64,000 bases of DNA. Origin: Szabonella alba (GTDB taxonomy: Bacteria > Pseudomonadota > Alphaproteobacteria > Rhodobacterales > Rhodobacteraceae). Positions 37,301 through 44,199 of the stretch are shown piece by piece; within the stretch, counting starts at the first letter, position 1; the number at the start of each line of letters is the position of its first letter. The notes beneath the pieces were generated by a model that did not search any database, was not told where the DNA came from, and was given only the letters and a program-made list of their open reading frames with translations. Location of the stretch: NCBI RefSeq assembly GCF_016765775.1, contig NZ_JAESVN010000003.1, forward strand, positions 434,001-498,000, written 5' to 3'. A program made the translations under genes and the position numbers.

Positions 37301-37982
37301 CGTTCTGGTGCTGGTCGCGGTGGTTCTGTCAACGACGGGGGTGCTGATCGGCATGCTGGTGATGGATCAGACCTTTTCCATCATCATGACCGGCACCGGG
37401 GTCGTGGCCTTGGCCGGGATCGTGGTGAACAACAACATCGTTCTGATCGACACCTATCAGGATTTCAGCCGCTACATGCCGAAGATCGAGGCGATCATCC
37501 GCACCGCCGAGCAGCGCATCCGCCCGGTTCTGCTGACCACGATCACCACTATGGCAGGGCTGTCGCCGATGATGCTGGGGATCAGCCTTGATTTCATCAA
37601 TGGCGGCTATTCCATCGACAGCCCCACCGCGCTGTGGTGGAAACAACTGGCAACGGCGGTGGTGTTCGGGCTGGGCATCGCAACCGTGCTGACATTGATC
37701 TTCACGCCCGCGCTGCTGGCGCTGCGGGTCTGGTTCGGGGTCGGCGCCTATCGCAGCCTTGCGCTGCTGTCGGCCCTGTCGCATGGGCAGGGCAGCGCCG
37801 CCGCCCGCGACCGTGTGCTGGACAGCGCCGCCCGCCGGACCCGGGCGCCGGAAATCCAGTGGGAAGAACTGCCCCATGCGCCGCAAGACACCCCCGAGGC
37901 AGAGGCAAGCGCCGATGCGCCGACGCAGCAGCAGACCGGCCCGCACCCGCCCCTGCGCGCGGCAGAACAGGCGGCTGAATAG
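34377..37982 (+). CDS. RND-family efflux transporter permease (AcrB-like, extended)
   Basis: A 1201-residue proton-driven exporter, longer than the usual 1020-1060. The proton-relay motif in TM4 is GMLVDGAIVVVEYADK (about residue 400). After TM6 there are two extra hydrophobic stretches (about residues 510-570, in the normally cytoplasmic loop). TM7 (NPVMPLVSIAAVIGFVIATF) comes later than in AcrB. The last 60 residues are a polar, proline-rich cytoplasmic tail. The second periplasmic half contains the usual porter pattern. Substrate is unknown. Confidence 0.94.
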   Translation: MTGLIDWAASRARMVIAFVALSILAGTFAYVSLPKEGEPDIEIPALFVSVPFPGISALDSERLLVKVMETEMSGLDGLKTMTGTASEGYAGLAMEFEFGWDKTKIIADVRDKMNTAEAKFPAGAEKYSINEINFSEFPIIIVALSGDVPERTLLRAAKDLQDRIEGMDAVLNAELAGHRDEMLEVVIDPLKLEAYNVTAGELINVVRNNNQLIAAGEIETESGAFAVKIPASFDNPRQVHDLPVKVNGDRVIRLGDLADIRLTFEDRTGTARFNGETTVAIQVVKRKGFNLIDTTAEVRRQIDAERALWPEPLRDAIEVRASLDQSTQVASMVSQLEGSVMTAIALVMIVVLASLGTRSALLVGIAIPTSFLMTFALFAVMGITVSNIVMFGLILAVGMLVDGAIVVVEYADKRIAEGSGPMAAYTEAAKRMFWPIVASTATTLCAFLPMLFWPGVPGEFMGMLPVTLIFVLIASLIVALIYLPVIGGVAGRMSRILDRIAALLRPLPWIARAALVPPALYLMFLGAMQMINPAYLLGSAAPTGALSVLPGALLFALGGFSASVTLTAARIERAPRRVESGYRRTPFGHVIRLIAANPVMPLVSIAAVIGFVIATFLYFTEHSRGVEFFVESETEQAIVYVRARGNLSLPEKDELLRQVEEVILTTEGVESAFAFAGTGGLNSNTGGATAPLDTIGQVQIEMIRWEDRKDRADLDGDVVLDGIMARLAGIPGIQTEALSQSRGPASGKPIHLRFKGDDFAVLERAVETARAKLETMDGIIGIEDTRPLPGIDWQIDVDVTRAGRFGADVATVGGMVQLVTRGILLDTMRVDTSDEEIEIRVRLPEGDRVLSTLDSLKLRTADGLIPLSNFITRTPVQKLGRIDRVDQQRHFDVKADVTPGLTGPDGRPINANERIALLTEWLQTETPLPAGVDWEFTGDQEDQAESGAFLAQAFLGALGLMFIILLAQFNSFYNSVLVLVAVVLSTTGVLIGMLVMDQTFSIIMTGTGVVALAGIVVNNNIVLIDTYQDFSRYMPKIEAIIRTAEQRIRPVLLTTITTMAGLSPMMLGISLDFINGGYSIDSPTALWWKQLATAVVFGLGIATVLTLIFTPALLALRVWFGVGAYRSLALLSALSHGQGSAAARDRVLDSAARRTRAPEIQWEELPHAPQDTPEAEASADAPTQQQTGPHPPLRAAEQAAE

Positions 37983-38110
37983 GCCGGGCGCCCATCCGGG
38001 CGATTGTTTCGATCTCAGGGACAATTGGGCGGAACTGCCGCAATTCGGTCCAAAATAAATCGGTTTCAGCCGGTAATCCCGGCCCATCCGCATGACGGGA
38101 GGGCTGCACT

Positions 38111-38659
38111 ATGGAACTGTTGCTTGCGTCTTATGTGCTATTGGTTCTGGGATCCTTTGGCTTGGGCAGTGGCCTTGCCGCGCCCGGAAACACGGCGCGC
38201 GCGGCAGGGGCCCCGGCGGTGGGACAAGCGGCCCAACCCGCAGCCCCGCCCGCAGCGGCGCTGACGCCCTGCGACTCGACTGTCGCCAAGGCGATGAACG
38301 CAGCCCCCTTGCCGGACAGTTGGGCCGAACTGGGTGCCGAGGCAGAGCGCGCCCTTGCGCATTTCCTGAATGCCGATCTGGACTGGATCCTGCCTGCGCC
38401 GCAGCAGAAGGCAACCACCACTGCCCTTGAGACCGCTCCTGTCGTGGTCGAAGGCTTCAGCCCCGCCTCGGATGCGCTGGAACTGACTTACCGGCCCGAA
38501 ACCGATGGCAGCGGGGCACCCTTCGCCCCCATGATCGAGCTTTTGGACAATGACAGCGACAGCGGCACCCTGATCCGCTTCAACGGCCGCCCCGTCGCCG
38601 ATCTGCGCGGGGTGACGGATCTGCCGCCCGAGGCGCTGCATCTGGTGGCGCTAGCCTGA
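38111..38659 (+). CDS. Secreted protein with small C-terminal beta domain
   Basis: A 182-residue protein with an N-terminal hydrophobic segment, then an Ala/Pro-rich linker (about residues 26-55). The final 75 residues read VVVEGFSPASDALELTYRPE, then IELLDNDSDSGTLIRFNGRPVADLRGV. The pattern FxPxxDxLxLxY ... IxxNGxxVAxLxGV recurs, as I recall, in many Rhodobacteraceae proteins next to calcium-binding repeats, but I know no assigned function. A strong hairpin (38701-38728) follows. It is monocistronic. Confidence 0.7.
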   Translation: MELLLASYVLLVLGSFGLGSGLAAPGNTARAAGAPAVGQAAQPAAPPAAALTPCDSTVAKAMNAAPLPDSWAELGAEAERALAHFLNADLDWILPAPQQKATTTALETAPVVVEGFSPASDALELTYRPETDGSGAPFAPMIELLDNDSDSGTLIRFNGRPVADLRGVTDLPPEALHLVALA

Positions 38660-38700
38660 CCCGGCTGTTGCCCGGCCCGCACCCTGCCTGACGCGCGTAC

Positions 38701-38728
38701 AAGCCGCCTGCTTCGCCTCAGGCGGCTT
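38701..38728. terminator. Terminator overlapping the 3' end of the ABC exporter gene
   Basis: AAGCCGCCTG (38701-38710) pairs perfectly with 38719-38728. In the plus direction it is followed by CTTCCTCTT, suiting termination of the 38111 gene. The right arm covers the stop and the last alanine codons of the convergent exporter gene, so the same hairpin can end both. Confidence 0.8.
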
Positions 38729-40550
38729 CTTCCTCTTCGCTGGACTGGCGCGCCCACATCGCGGCATAGCGGCCACCGCGTGCCAGCAGGTCGTCGTGCC
38801 GGCCTTCCTCGACGATCAGGCCAGCCTCCAGCACGATGATCCGGTCAGCATCGGCAATCGTGGACAACCGGTGCGCGATGGTGATGACCGACCGCCCCTT
38901 GCCCATGGCCAGCAGGCTGTCCTGAATGTCACGCTCGGTCTGCGTGTCCAGCGCCGATGTCGCCTCATCCAGCAGCAGGATCGGCGGATTTTTCAACAGG
39001 GTCCGGGCGATGCCCACGCGCTGTTTCTCACCGCCCGACAGTTTAAGCCCGCGTTCGCCCACCGTGGTTTCATATCCATCCGGCAAGGACAGGATGAAGT
39101 CATGGATCTTCGCCGCCCTCGCCGCTGCCTCGATCTCGGCCCGGCTGGCCTCGGGTCGTCCATAGGCGATGTTGTAAAGCACCGTATCATTGAACAGCAC
39201 CGTATCCTGCGGCACGACACCGATCTGCGCATGCAGGCTGTCCTGCGTGATCTCGCGCAGATCCTGCCCGTCTATACGGATCGCCCCGCCCGTCACATCG
39301 TAGAACCGGAACAGAAGCCGCCCGATGGTGGATTTGCCTGATCCCGAAGGCCCGACCAGCGCCACACGTTCACCGGGCGCAACGCGGAAGGAAATGCCCT
39401 TGAGGATCGCGCGCTCGGTCTCATAATCGAAGGTCACGTTGTTAAAGACGACCTCGCCGCCCGATACGGCCAGCGCGGTCGCGCCGGGGCGGTCGGAAAT
39501 CTCGGCGGGCTGGCCCAGAAGGCCGAACATCTCACCCATATCGACCAGCGCCTGCCGGATCTCGCGGTAGACCGTGCCAAGGAAGTTCAGCGGCATGGTG
39601 ATCTGGATCATATAGGCATTGACCATGACAAAATCGCCCACGGTCAGCGTGCCTGCCTGCACGCCCATGGCCGCCATCACCATCACGATGACCAGACCCG
39701 AGGTGATCAGCAGCGACTGCCCGAAATTCAGGAAGGACAGGCTTTGCCCGGTCTTGACGGCTGCCACCTCATATTGTCGCATCGCATCGTCATAGCGCGC
39801 GGCTTCCCGCGCCTCGGCGCCGAAATATTTGACGGTCTCGAAATTCAGCAGGCTGTCGATTGCCTTCTGGTTGGCATCGGTATCCTGATCGTTCATTTCC
39901 TTGCGGATCCGCACCCGCCATTCGGTGACGCGCAGGGTGAAGATGACATAAAGCGTGATCGTCACCACCACGACCGCCATATAGGACAGGCCGAAGACAA
40001 CCGCGAAAATCACTGCGACCATGGTCAGTTCAAGGATCAGCGGCCCGATGGAGAACAGCATGAAGCGCAGCAGGAAATCGACGCCCTTGACGCCGCGCTC
40101 GATGATCCGGCTCAGCCCGCCGGTCTTGCGCGTGATGTGATAGCGCATCGACAGGCGGTGGATATGGGTGAAGGTCTCCAGCGCCAGCTGGCGCAGCGCG
40201 CGCTGGCCGACGCGCACAAAGACCGCGTCGCGCAATTCTCCGAAGCCCACCGACAAAAGCCGCGCCATCCCATAGGCGATGGTCAGACCGACCGCGCCAA
40301 GCGCCAGCAACAGGCCCGGTTCGGGCGCATCCCCCGCCAATGCATCCACGGCAAATTTGTAAAGCGCGGGTGTTGCGACCGAAACGATCTTGGACAGCAG
40401 CAGAAACACCATCGCCATGATGACCCGGCGCCGCACCCAGGGTGCATTGTCGGGCCAGAGATAAGGCACGACCCGGCGGATCGTCTGGCCCGGCGTGGCC
40501 GAAGTGGAGGCGCTGTCAGCGCTGGTGACGGATTTTGTGACGCGGCGCAT
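38718..40550 (-). CDS. ATM1-type ABC exporter (half-transporter, ATPase fused to permease)
   Basis: A 610-residue half-transporter acting as a dimer: six-helix membrane domain (about residues 40-330) then an ATPase domain. Visible motifs are Walker A GPSGSGKST, signature LSGGEKQRVGIARTLL, Walker B ILLLDEATSALD and the switch HRLS. The sequence around YHITRKTGGLSRIIERG matches the mitochondrial Atm1/HMT1 subfamily, which exports glutathione-linked sulfur compounds or metals. The last residues are EEEEAA. Alone in its unit; the start GTG/ATG region at 40550 precedes a serine-rich leader. Confidence 0.93.
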   Translation of the reverse strand: MRRVTKSVTSADSASTSATPGQTIRRVVPYLWPDNAPWVRRRVIMAMVFLLLSKIVSVATPALYKFAVDALAGDAPEPGLLLALGAVGLTIAYGMARLLSVGFGELRDAVFVRVGQRALRQLALETFTHIHRLSMRYHITRKTGGLSRIIERGVKGVDFLLRFMLFSIGPLILELTMVAVIFAVVFGLSYMAVVVVTITLYVIFTLRVTEWRVRIRKEMNDQDTDANQKAIDSLLNFETVKYFGAEAREAARYDDAMRQYEVAAVKTGQSLSFLNFGQSLLITSGLVIVMVMAAMGVQAGTLTVGDFVMVNAYMIQITMPLNFLGTVYREIRQALVDMGEMFGLLGQPAEISDRPGATALAVSGGEVVFNNVTFDYETERAILKGISFRVAPGERVALVGPSGSGKSTIGRLLFRFYDVTGGAIRIDGQDLREITQDSLHAQIGVVPQDTVLFNDTVLYNIAYGRPEASRAEIEAAARAAKIHDFILSLPDGYETTVGERGLKLSGGEKQRVGIARTLLKNPPILLLDEATSALDTQTERDIQDSLLAMGKGRSVITIAHRLSTIADADRIIVLEAGLIVEEGRHDDLLARGGRYAAMWARQSSEEEEAA

Positions 40551-40652
40551 GGTTCTTCCCCGATGGCAGGCGACATTCCTTATCCCCCTGCGGCAGGAAT
40601 GACCAGACGGGGCAGCGACCGGAACTGCTGCGGCTGCAAAGGCCCGTCCGGT

Positions 40653-42623
40653 TCAGGGGCTGGCGCGTTCGGGAATGGCAAAGACCTGACCGGGATAGAT
40701 CAGGTCAGGGTCGCGGATCCGGTCGCGATTGGCCTCGAAAACCTGCACATAAAGCACCCCCTCGCCAAGCTGGTCGCGCGCGATGGCCCAAAGCGTGAAA
40801 CCGGGCTGCACCGTGACGCTGACCGGGGCGGCGGCAGCGGGCGGCGCAGGGCTGGTGGCGGGAACCGCCGCCGGGACGGTGGCAACAGTCGTGCCCGCCA
40901 CGAGGTCCGGTTGCGGCGCGGCGGGTTCAACCGCTGGGGCAAGAACCGGGGCGGGTTGCGGGACCGCGACCGTTTCCGTGCGGGTGGCGGGCTGGGCCGT
41001 TGGGGCAGTCCCTGCCGGAACAAGTAGTTCGGCTGTCGGGACGGGGGCTGTTGTGGGGGCTGGCGGGGCGGTCGCGGGACGGGTTGCCGCCCCTTGCGCG
41101 GGTTCAGCCGTCCCATCCGCAGCAGAGGACACGGCGGCGACCGTCACAGGCGCGGGATCGGCCGCGGGCCGGTCACCGCTTGTGGCGGCCCCTGATATGT
41201 CGGCCCCGGCGACCGGCTTGCCGCTGCTCGGGTCATCTTCGACCGGGCGGCCTGTTGCCGCCGCCAGTGCCGCCAGCGTCTCGCGCTGGAAGGGGGTTTC
41301 AAACCGGGCCGTGACAACACCCTCCGCCCCGATCTGATCGGCCCGCAGGGTATAGCGGCCCGGGGCCACCTCGGGCAGCACCCCGCCCCAGCCACCATCC
41401 GCCGCCACCGGAAATTCGGTCAGCGGTTGATTGTTCAGATAAAGTCGCACCGCCTGCCCCGGCATGCCGCGCCCGGCCATCTGCACAGCGCCGGTCGCGG
41501 TATAGGAAATCGCGTCGATCGTGACAGGGCGCAACTGCCCCGGTGCCGCGGTCGCCCCGGGCTGCAGCACCCGCACCCCATCGGGCCCCATGAGGATTGC
41601 CGCCATTTCCGGCCCGGTCTGCGGGGCGGAGGGGGGCGCATCGGCGGCAGCGGGGGCCTCGGGCGTGGCAGGCAGGCCGGGGGCTGCCGGGGCTGCAGCA
41701 ACCGAGGTTGCGGCATCTGACAGAGCGGACAGTTCTGCCTGCGAAGGCGAGGATGCGGCGGGATCCGCAAGTTCGGGGGCCTGTCCCACAGCCACCGCCT
41801 CCGCAGCGGCTGTCGGCGTCGCGGCACTGCCTTCCTGCAGATCGGGGGCGGATTGCAGATCGGCGGCAGGAGATGTCGTATCCCCGGCAGACATCACGTC
41901 CGGCGTTGCTTCTGCATGGGGTGCCTCGGCAAGGGAGGTGTCGGCACGGGACGCATCGGCGGGGGGTGCTTCGGCAACAGGCGCGAATGCCACCACATCC
42001 CCCGGTGCCAGCACGACCTGATCGACCGAGGCGATCTGGCTCCCATCGGCCAGCCGCATCCGCAGCGTCAGCAATCTGGACTTCTCACTGGGCGGCAGGG
42101 TGAAGAAGATCGCAAACCCACCCGTCGCCCCGGCTTCTGCCGAACCCGCCTCTTGCCCGTCGACCAGCAGCACCACACGGCTTCCCGGCTGTGCGCGGCC
42201 TGCGACAAGGCCCGATCCATCCGGCTCCATCCGCAGCAGGTCAAATCCTGGCGGGATTGCGGGCGGGGTCTGCATTGCGGGACCCGGGGCGCCCGGCGCG
42301 TCTTCCGTCCCGGTCCCCGTGTCAGGATCTGCCACGCCGTCAGGCAGGGCCGCGATCTGCGCCTGCGCTGCGGGCTCGGATGCGACCGGCGCTGCGGGCG
42401 TTTTCGGTTCTGGCACTGTTGCTGGGGCCTCGGCCCCTTGCCCTGCCTCCGGCAGGCTGCCCTGTGGCAATCCGGCCAGCGGCATCGGCGCATCGGCCTC
42501 GCGCAGCGTGAAATGTGCGGCCACGGCAGCGGCAACCACAACAACTGCGGCCAGCGCCCCGCCCTTGGCCACCGCCCCGAGCGCGATCCCCGATCCGGTC
42601 CCGCCTGCCGCGCCTTTGGTCAT
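40653..42623 (-). CDS. LysM-domain peptidoglycan-binding protein
   Basis: A 656-residue protein with a membrane anchor near the N-terminus (GGALAAVVVVAAAVAAHF). Long low-complexity Ala/Pro/Thr segments follow, with two Ig-like patches (about residues 110-175, DLLRMEPDGSGLVAGRAQPG; and 385-440, YTATGAVQMAGRGMPG). A C-terminal LysM domain reads GFTLWAIARDQLGEGVLYVQVFEANRD to IYPGQVFAIPE. The LysM would bind peptidoglycan. This layout is common in Rhodobacteraceae; its function is not established. Divergent from the LOG-family gene across 149 bases. Confidence 0.87.
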   Translation of the reverse strand: MTKGAAGGTGSGIALGAVAKGGALAAVVVVAAAVAAHFTLREADAPMPLAGLPQGSLPEAGQGAEAPATVPEPKTPAAPVASEPAAQAQIAALPDGVADPDTGTGTEDAPGAPGPAMQTPPAIPPGFDLLRMEPDGSGLVAGRAQPGSRVVLLVDGQEAGSAEAGATGGFAIFFTLPPSEKSRLLTLRMRLADGSQIASVDQVVLAPGDVVAFAPVAEAPPADASRADTSLAEAPHAEATPDVMSAGDTTSPAADLQSAPDLQEGSAATPTAAAEAVAVGQAPELADPAASSPSQAELSALSDAATSVAAAPAAPGLPATPEAPAAADAPPSAPQTGPEMAAILMGPDGVRVLQPGATAAPGQLRPVTIDAISYTATGAVQMAGRGMPGQAVRLYLNNQPLTEFPVAADGGWGGVLPEVAPGRYTLRADQIGAEGVVTARFETPFQRETLAALAAATGRPVEDDPSSGKPVAGADISGAATSGDRPAADPAPVTVAAVSSAADGTAEPAQGAATRPATAPPAPTTAPVPTAELLVPAGTAPTAQPATRTETVAVPQPAPVLAPAVEPAAPQPDLVAGTTVATVPAAVPATSPAPPAAAAPVSVTVQPGFTLWAIARDQLGEGVLYVQVFEANRDRIRDPDLIYPGQVFAIPERASP

Positions 42624-42772
42624 CGCCGTCTCCCATCGCGCGCGCCCAACTCGCCCAAGTCAGGGTGCGCCACTTTTCCCATCATGCGCGCCCATGCGGG
42701 GCGCGCCGCTTTTCATTATCCCCAAAGCCCGATACCACGGCAAAAACCAATCTCAACCGGAGAAATCATACC

Positions 42773-43330
42773 ATGAACGCGCTGCGATCCGTTTGTGTCT
42801 TTTGCGGCTCTCGTCCCGGAGCGCGGGAAAGCTATGCCCGGGCGGCGCGCGATTGTGGCCGCATGATCGCCGGGCGCGGCTGGCGGCTGGTCTATGGCGC
42901 AGGCGATGTCGGCCTGATGGGCGAGGTGGCGCGTGCCGCGATGGCCGAGGGCGGCACGACGATGGGCGTGATCCCGACGCATCTGATGGGCCGTGAACAG
43001 GGGCGGCGCGACCTGTCGCAGCTGGTCATCACCGAGAACATGCATGAGCGCAAGAAAGTCATGTTCATGAACAGCGATGTGATCGTGGTGCTGCCCGGCG
43101 GGGCGGGCAGTCTGGATGAGTTTTTCGAGGTTCTGACATGGCGCCAGATCGGGCTGCATGCCAAGCCGATCCTGCTGCTGGACACCGATGGCTACTGGCA
43201 GCCGCTGGCCGGGCTGATCGACCATGTCATCGCGGAATCCTTTGCCGCCGAAGATCTGCGCAGCTTCTTTTCGCTGGTGCCCGATGTCGCGGCCCTTGAG
43301 GCGGCACTGGCCGGAACGCTGGCGGGTTGA
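42773..43330 (+). CDS. LOG-family protein (TIGR00730; nucleoside monophosphate phosphoribohydrolase)
   Basis: A 185-residue Rossmann-like enzyme. The diagnostic motif PGGAGSLDEFFEVLTWRQIG carries the catalytic arginine/glutamate pattern PGGxGTxxE, and the N-terminus VCVFCGSRPG is typical. Family members remove the base from cytokinin riboside or purine nucleoside 5'-monophosphates. GGAGAA stands about nine bases before ATG 42773. It converges on the synthase-like gene with only three bases between stops. Confidence 0.93.
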   Translation: MNALRSVCVFCGSRPGARESYARAARDCGRMIAGRGWRLVYGAGDVGLMGEVARAAMAEGGTTMGVIPTHLMGREQGRRDLSQLVITENMHERKKVMFMNSDVIVVLPGGAGSLDEFFEVLTWRQIGLHAKPILLLDTDGYWQPLAGLIDHVIAESFAAEDLRSFFSLVPDVAALEAALAGTLAG

Positions 43331-43333
43331 TCC

Positions 43334-44104
43334 CTACCAGCGCCCGGCAATCCCCGCCTGCAAAAGCCGCCAGCGCAGGGTGAATTCCGAGATCTGCAAG
43401 GCCCCGGCAGCCACGCGGCCCGGGTCTCGCGCCGCCCGTCGCAGCAGCGGTTCGGCATGGCAGACCGGGATCAGCGCAGGTGCTGCCTGTCGCAGCGCGG
43501 CCCGCCCTTTCCGGGCCATGGCCAGACTGTCCAGCCCGCGCCGCGCCAGACCGGCCACCGCCGCCTCGCGCCCGTCGACCAGCGGGATGCGGCCGCGGGC
43601 CTCAAGTTCCGGCACGGCCTGAAGATAGGCCGCCAGTCCCGCCGCCCGGCCCGCCGCGCGCGCAGGGGCCTCGGCCTCTGACCCAGCGCCGCAGATCAAC
43701 GCCGCCAGCCAGATCAGCCCACCGCCCGTTGCGTCAAGATAGGCGTCAAAGGCGGCCTGATCTTCGAAAGGCTCGCGGTAGATGTCCCAGCGGCGCGCGG
43801 CGATTAGCGCATCCAGCACATCGCCCGGCAGACACCGCGCCGCGATCAGCCGCGCCATCGGTCCCATGACCTCATGCGCGGGGGGCGGCGCGCCCCGCCC
43901 TGCCGCCTCTGCCGCGTCGCGCCACCATTGCAGGCGCATCTCGGCGACCAGCGGCTCGGCACTGGCCCAGGGGGCGCGGGCAACTTCAAGATTGAAGGCG
44001 TAAAGCGTGAAAAGATCCGCGCGCAGGCCCCGAGGTGCTGCCATCACGGCGGCGAAACGCGCGGGGTCGGCGCGTTCGACAAGTGCTGCGCAGGCAGTGC
44101 TCAT
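43334..44104 (-). CDS. Squalene/phytoene-synthase-like protein (NDUFAF6 type)
   Basis: A 256-residue all-helical protein of the trans-isoprenyl-diphosphate synthase superfamily. The first conserved helix, LYAFNLEVAR, and RLQWWRDAAEAA match the subgroup that includes NDUFAF6, a complex I assembly factor. The two aspartate-rich motifs of true squalene or phytoene synthases are not evident (the sequence has single D residues only), so catalysis is doubtful. There are no carotenoid genes nearby. The start overlaps the preceding 32-codon frame as ATGA, within an operon headed by cimA. Confidence 0.75.
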   Translation of the reverse strand: MSTACAALVERADPARFAAVMAAPRGLRADLFTLYAFNLEVARAPWASAEPLVAEMRLQWWRDAAEAAGRGAPPPAHEVMGPMARLIAARCLPGDVLDALIAARRWDIYREPFEDQAAFDAYLDATGGGLIWLAALICGAGSEAEAPARAAGRAAGLAAYLQAVPELEARGRIPLVDGREAAVAGLARRGLDSLAMARKGRAALRQAAPALIPVCHAEPLLRRAARDPGRVAAGALQISEFTLRWRLLQAGIAGRW

Positions 44105-44199
44105 GCCGGGTCCGCGACTGCCGCACAGGCGCGGCGCAGGCTGTCGGCATCGCCCGGCCCGGCCCGGTCCAGCCCGTCGAACAGATCGAAAATGCTCAT
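44101..44199 (-). pseudogene. 32-codon frame, likely N-terminal remnant of a class I methyltransferase
   Basis: The 32-codon frame encodes MSIFDLFDGLDRAGPGDADS followed by LRRACAAVADPA. Its start overlaps the cimA stop and its stop overlaps the synthase-like start, both as four-base ATGA junctions. The pattern LFDGLDRAGPGDADSLRRA strongly resembles the first 25-30 residues of small class I SAM-dependent methyltransferases (FxxLxRxGPGS...), which then continue to the SAM-binding GCGxG motif; that motif is missing here. An internal deletion could leave exactly this. A genuine mini-protein cannot be excluded. Confidence 0.5.

Noticed and set aside
37989-38002. Hairpin CGCCC/GGGCG after the RND gene followed by ATTGTTT
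   Set aside because: Only a five-base stem and few U residues; not enough for a terminator call.
40585-40613. Seven-base inverted repeat CATTCCT/AGGAATG between the exporter and LysM genes
   Set aside because: A short stem with a 14-base loop in a 102-base gap; no link to a function could be made.
40783-41337. Val/Ala/Gly-rich open frame opposite the LysM gene
   Set aside because: Low-complexity mirror of the Ala/Pro-rich stretch of the LysM protein.
41550-42480. Ala/Pro/Thr-rich segments of the LysM protein as tandem repeats
   Set aside because: Low complexity without a repeating unit at DNA level.
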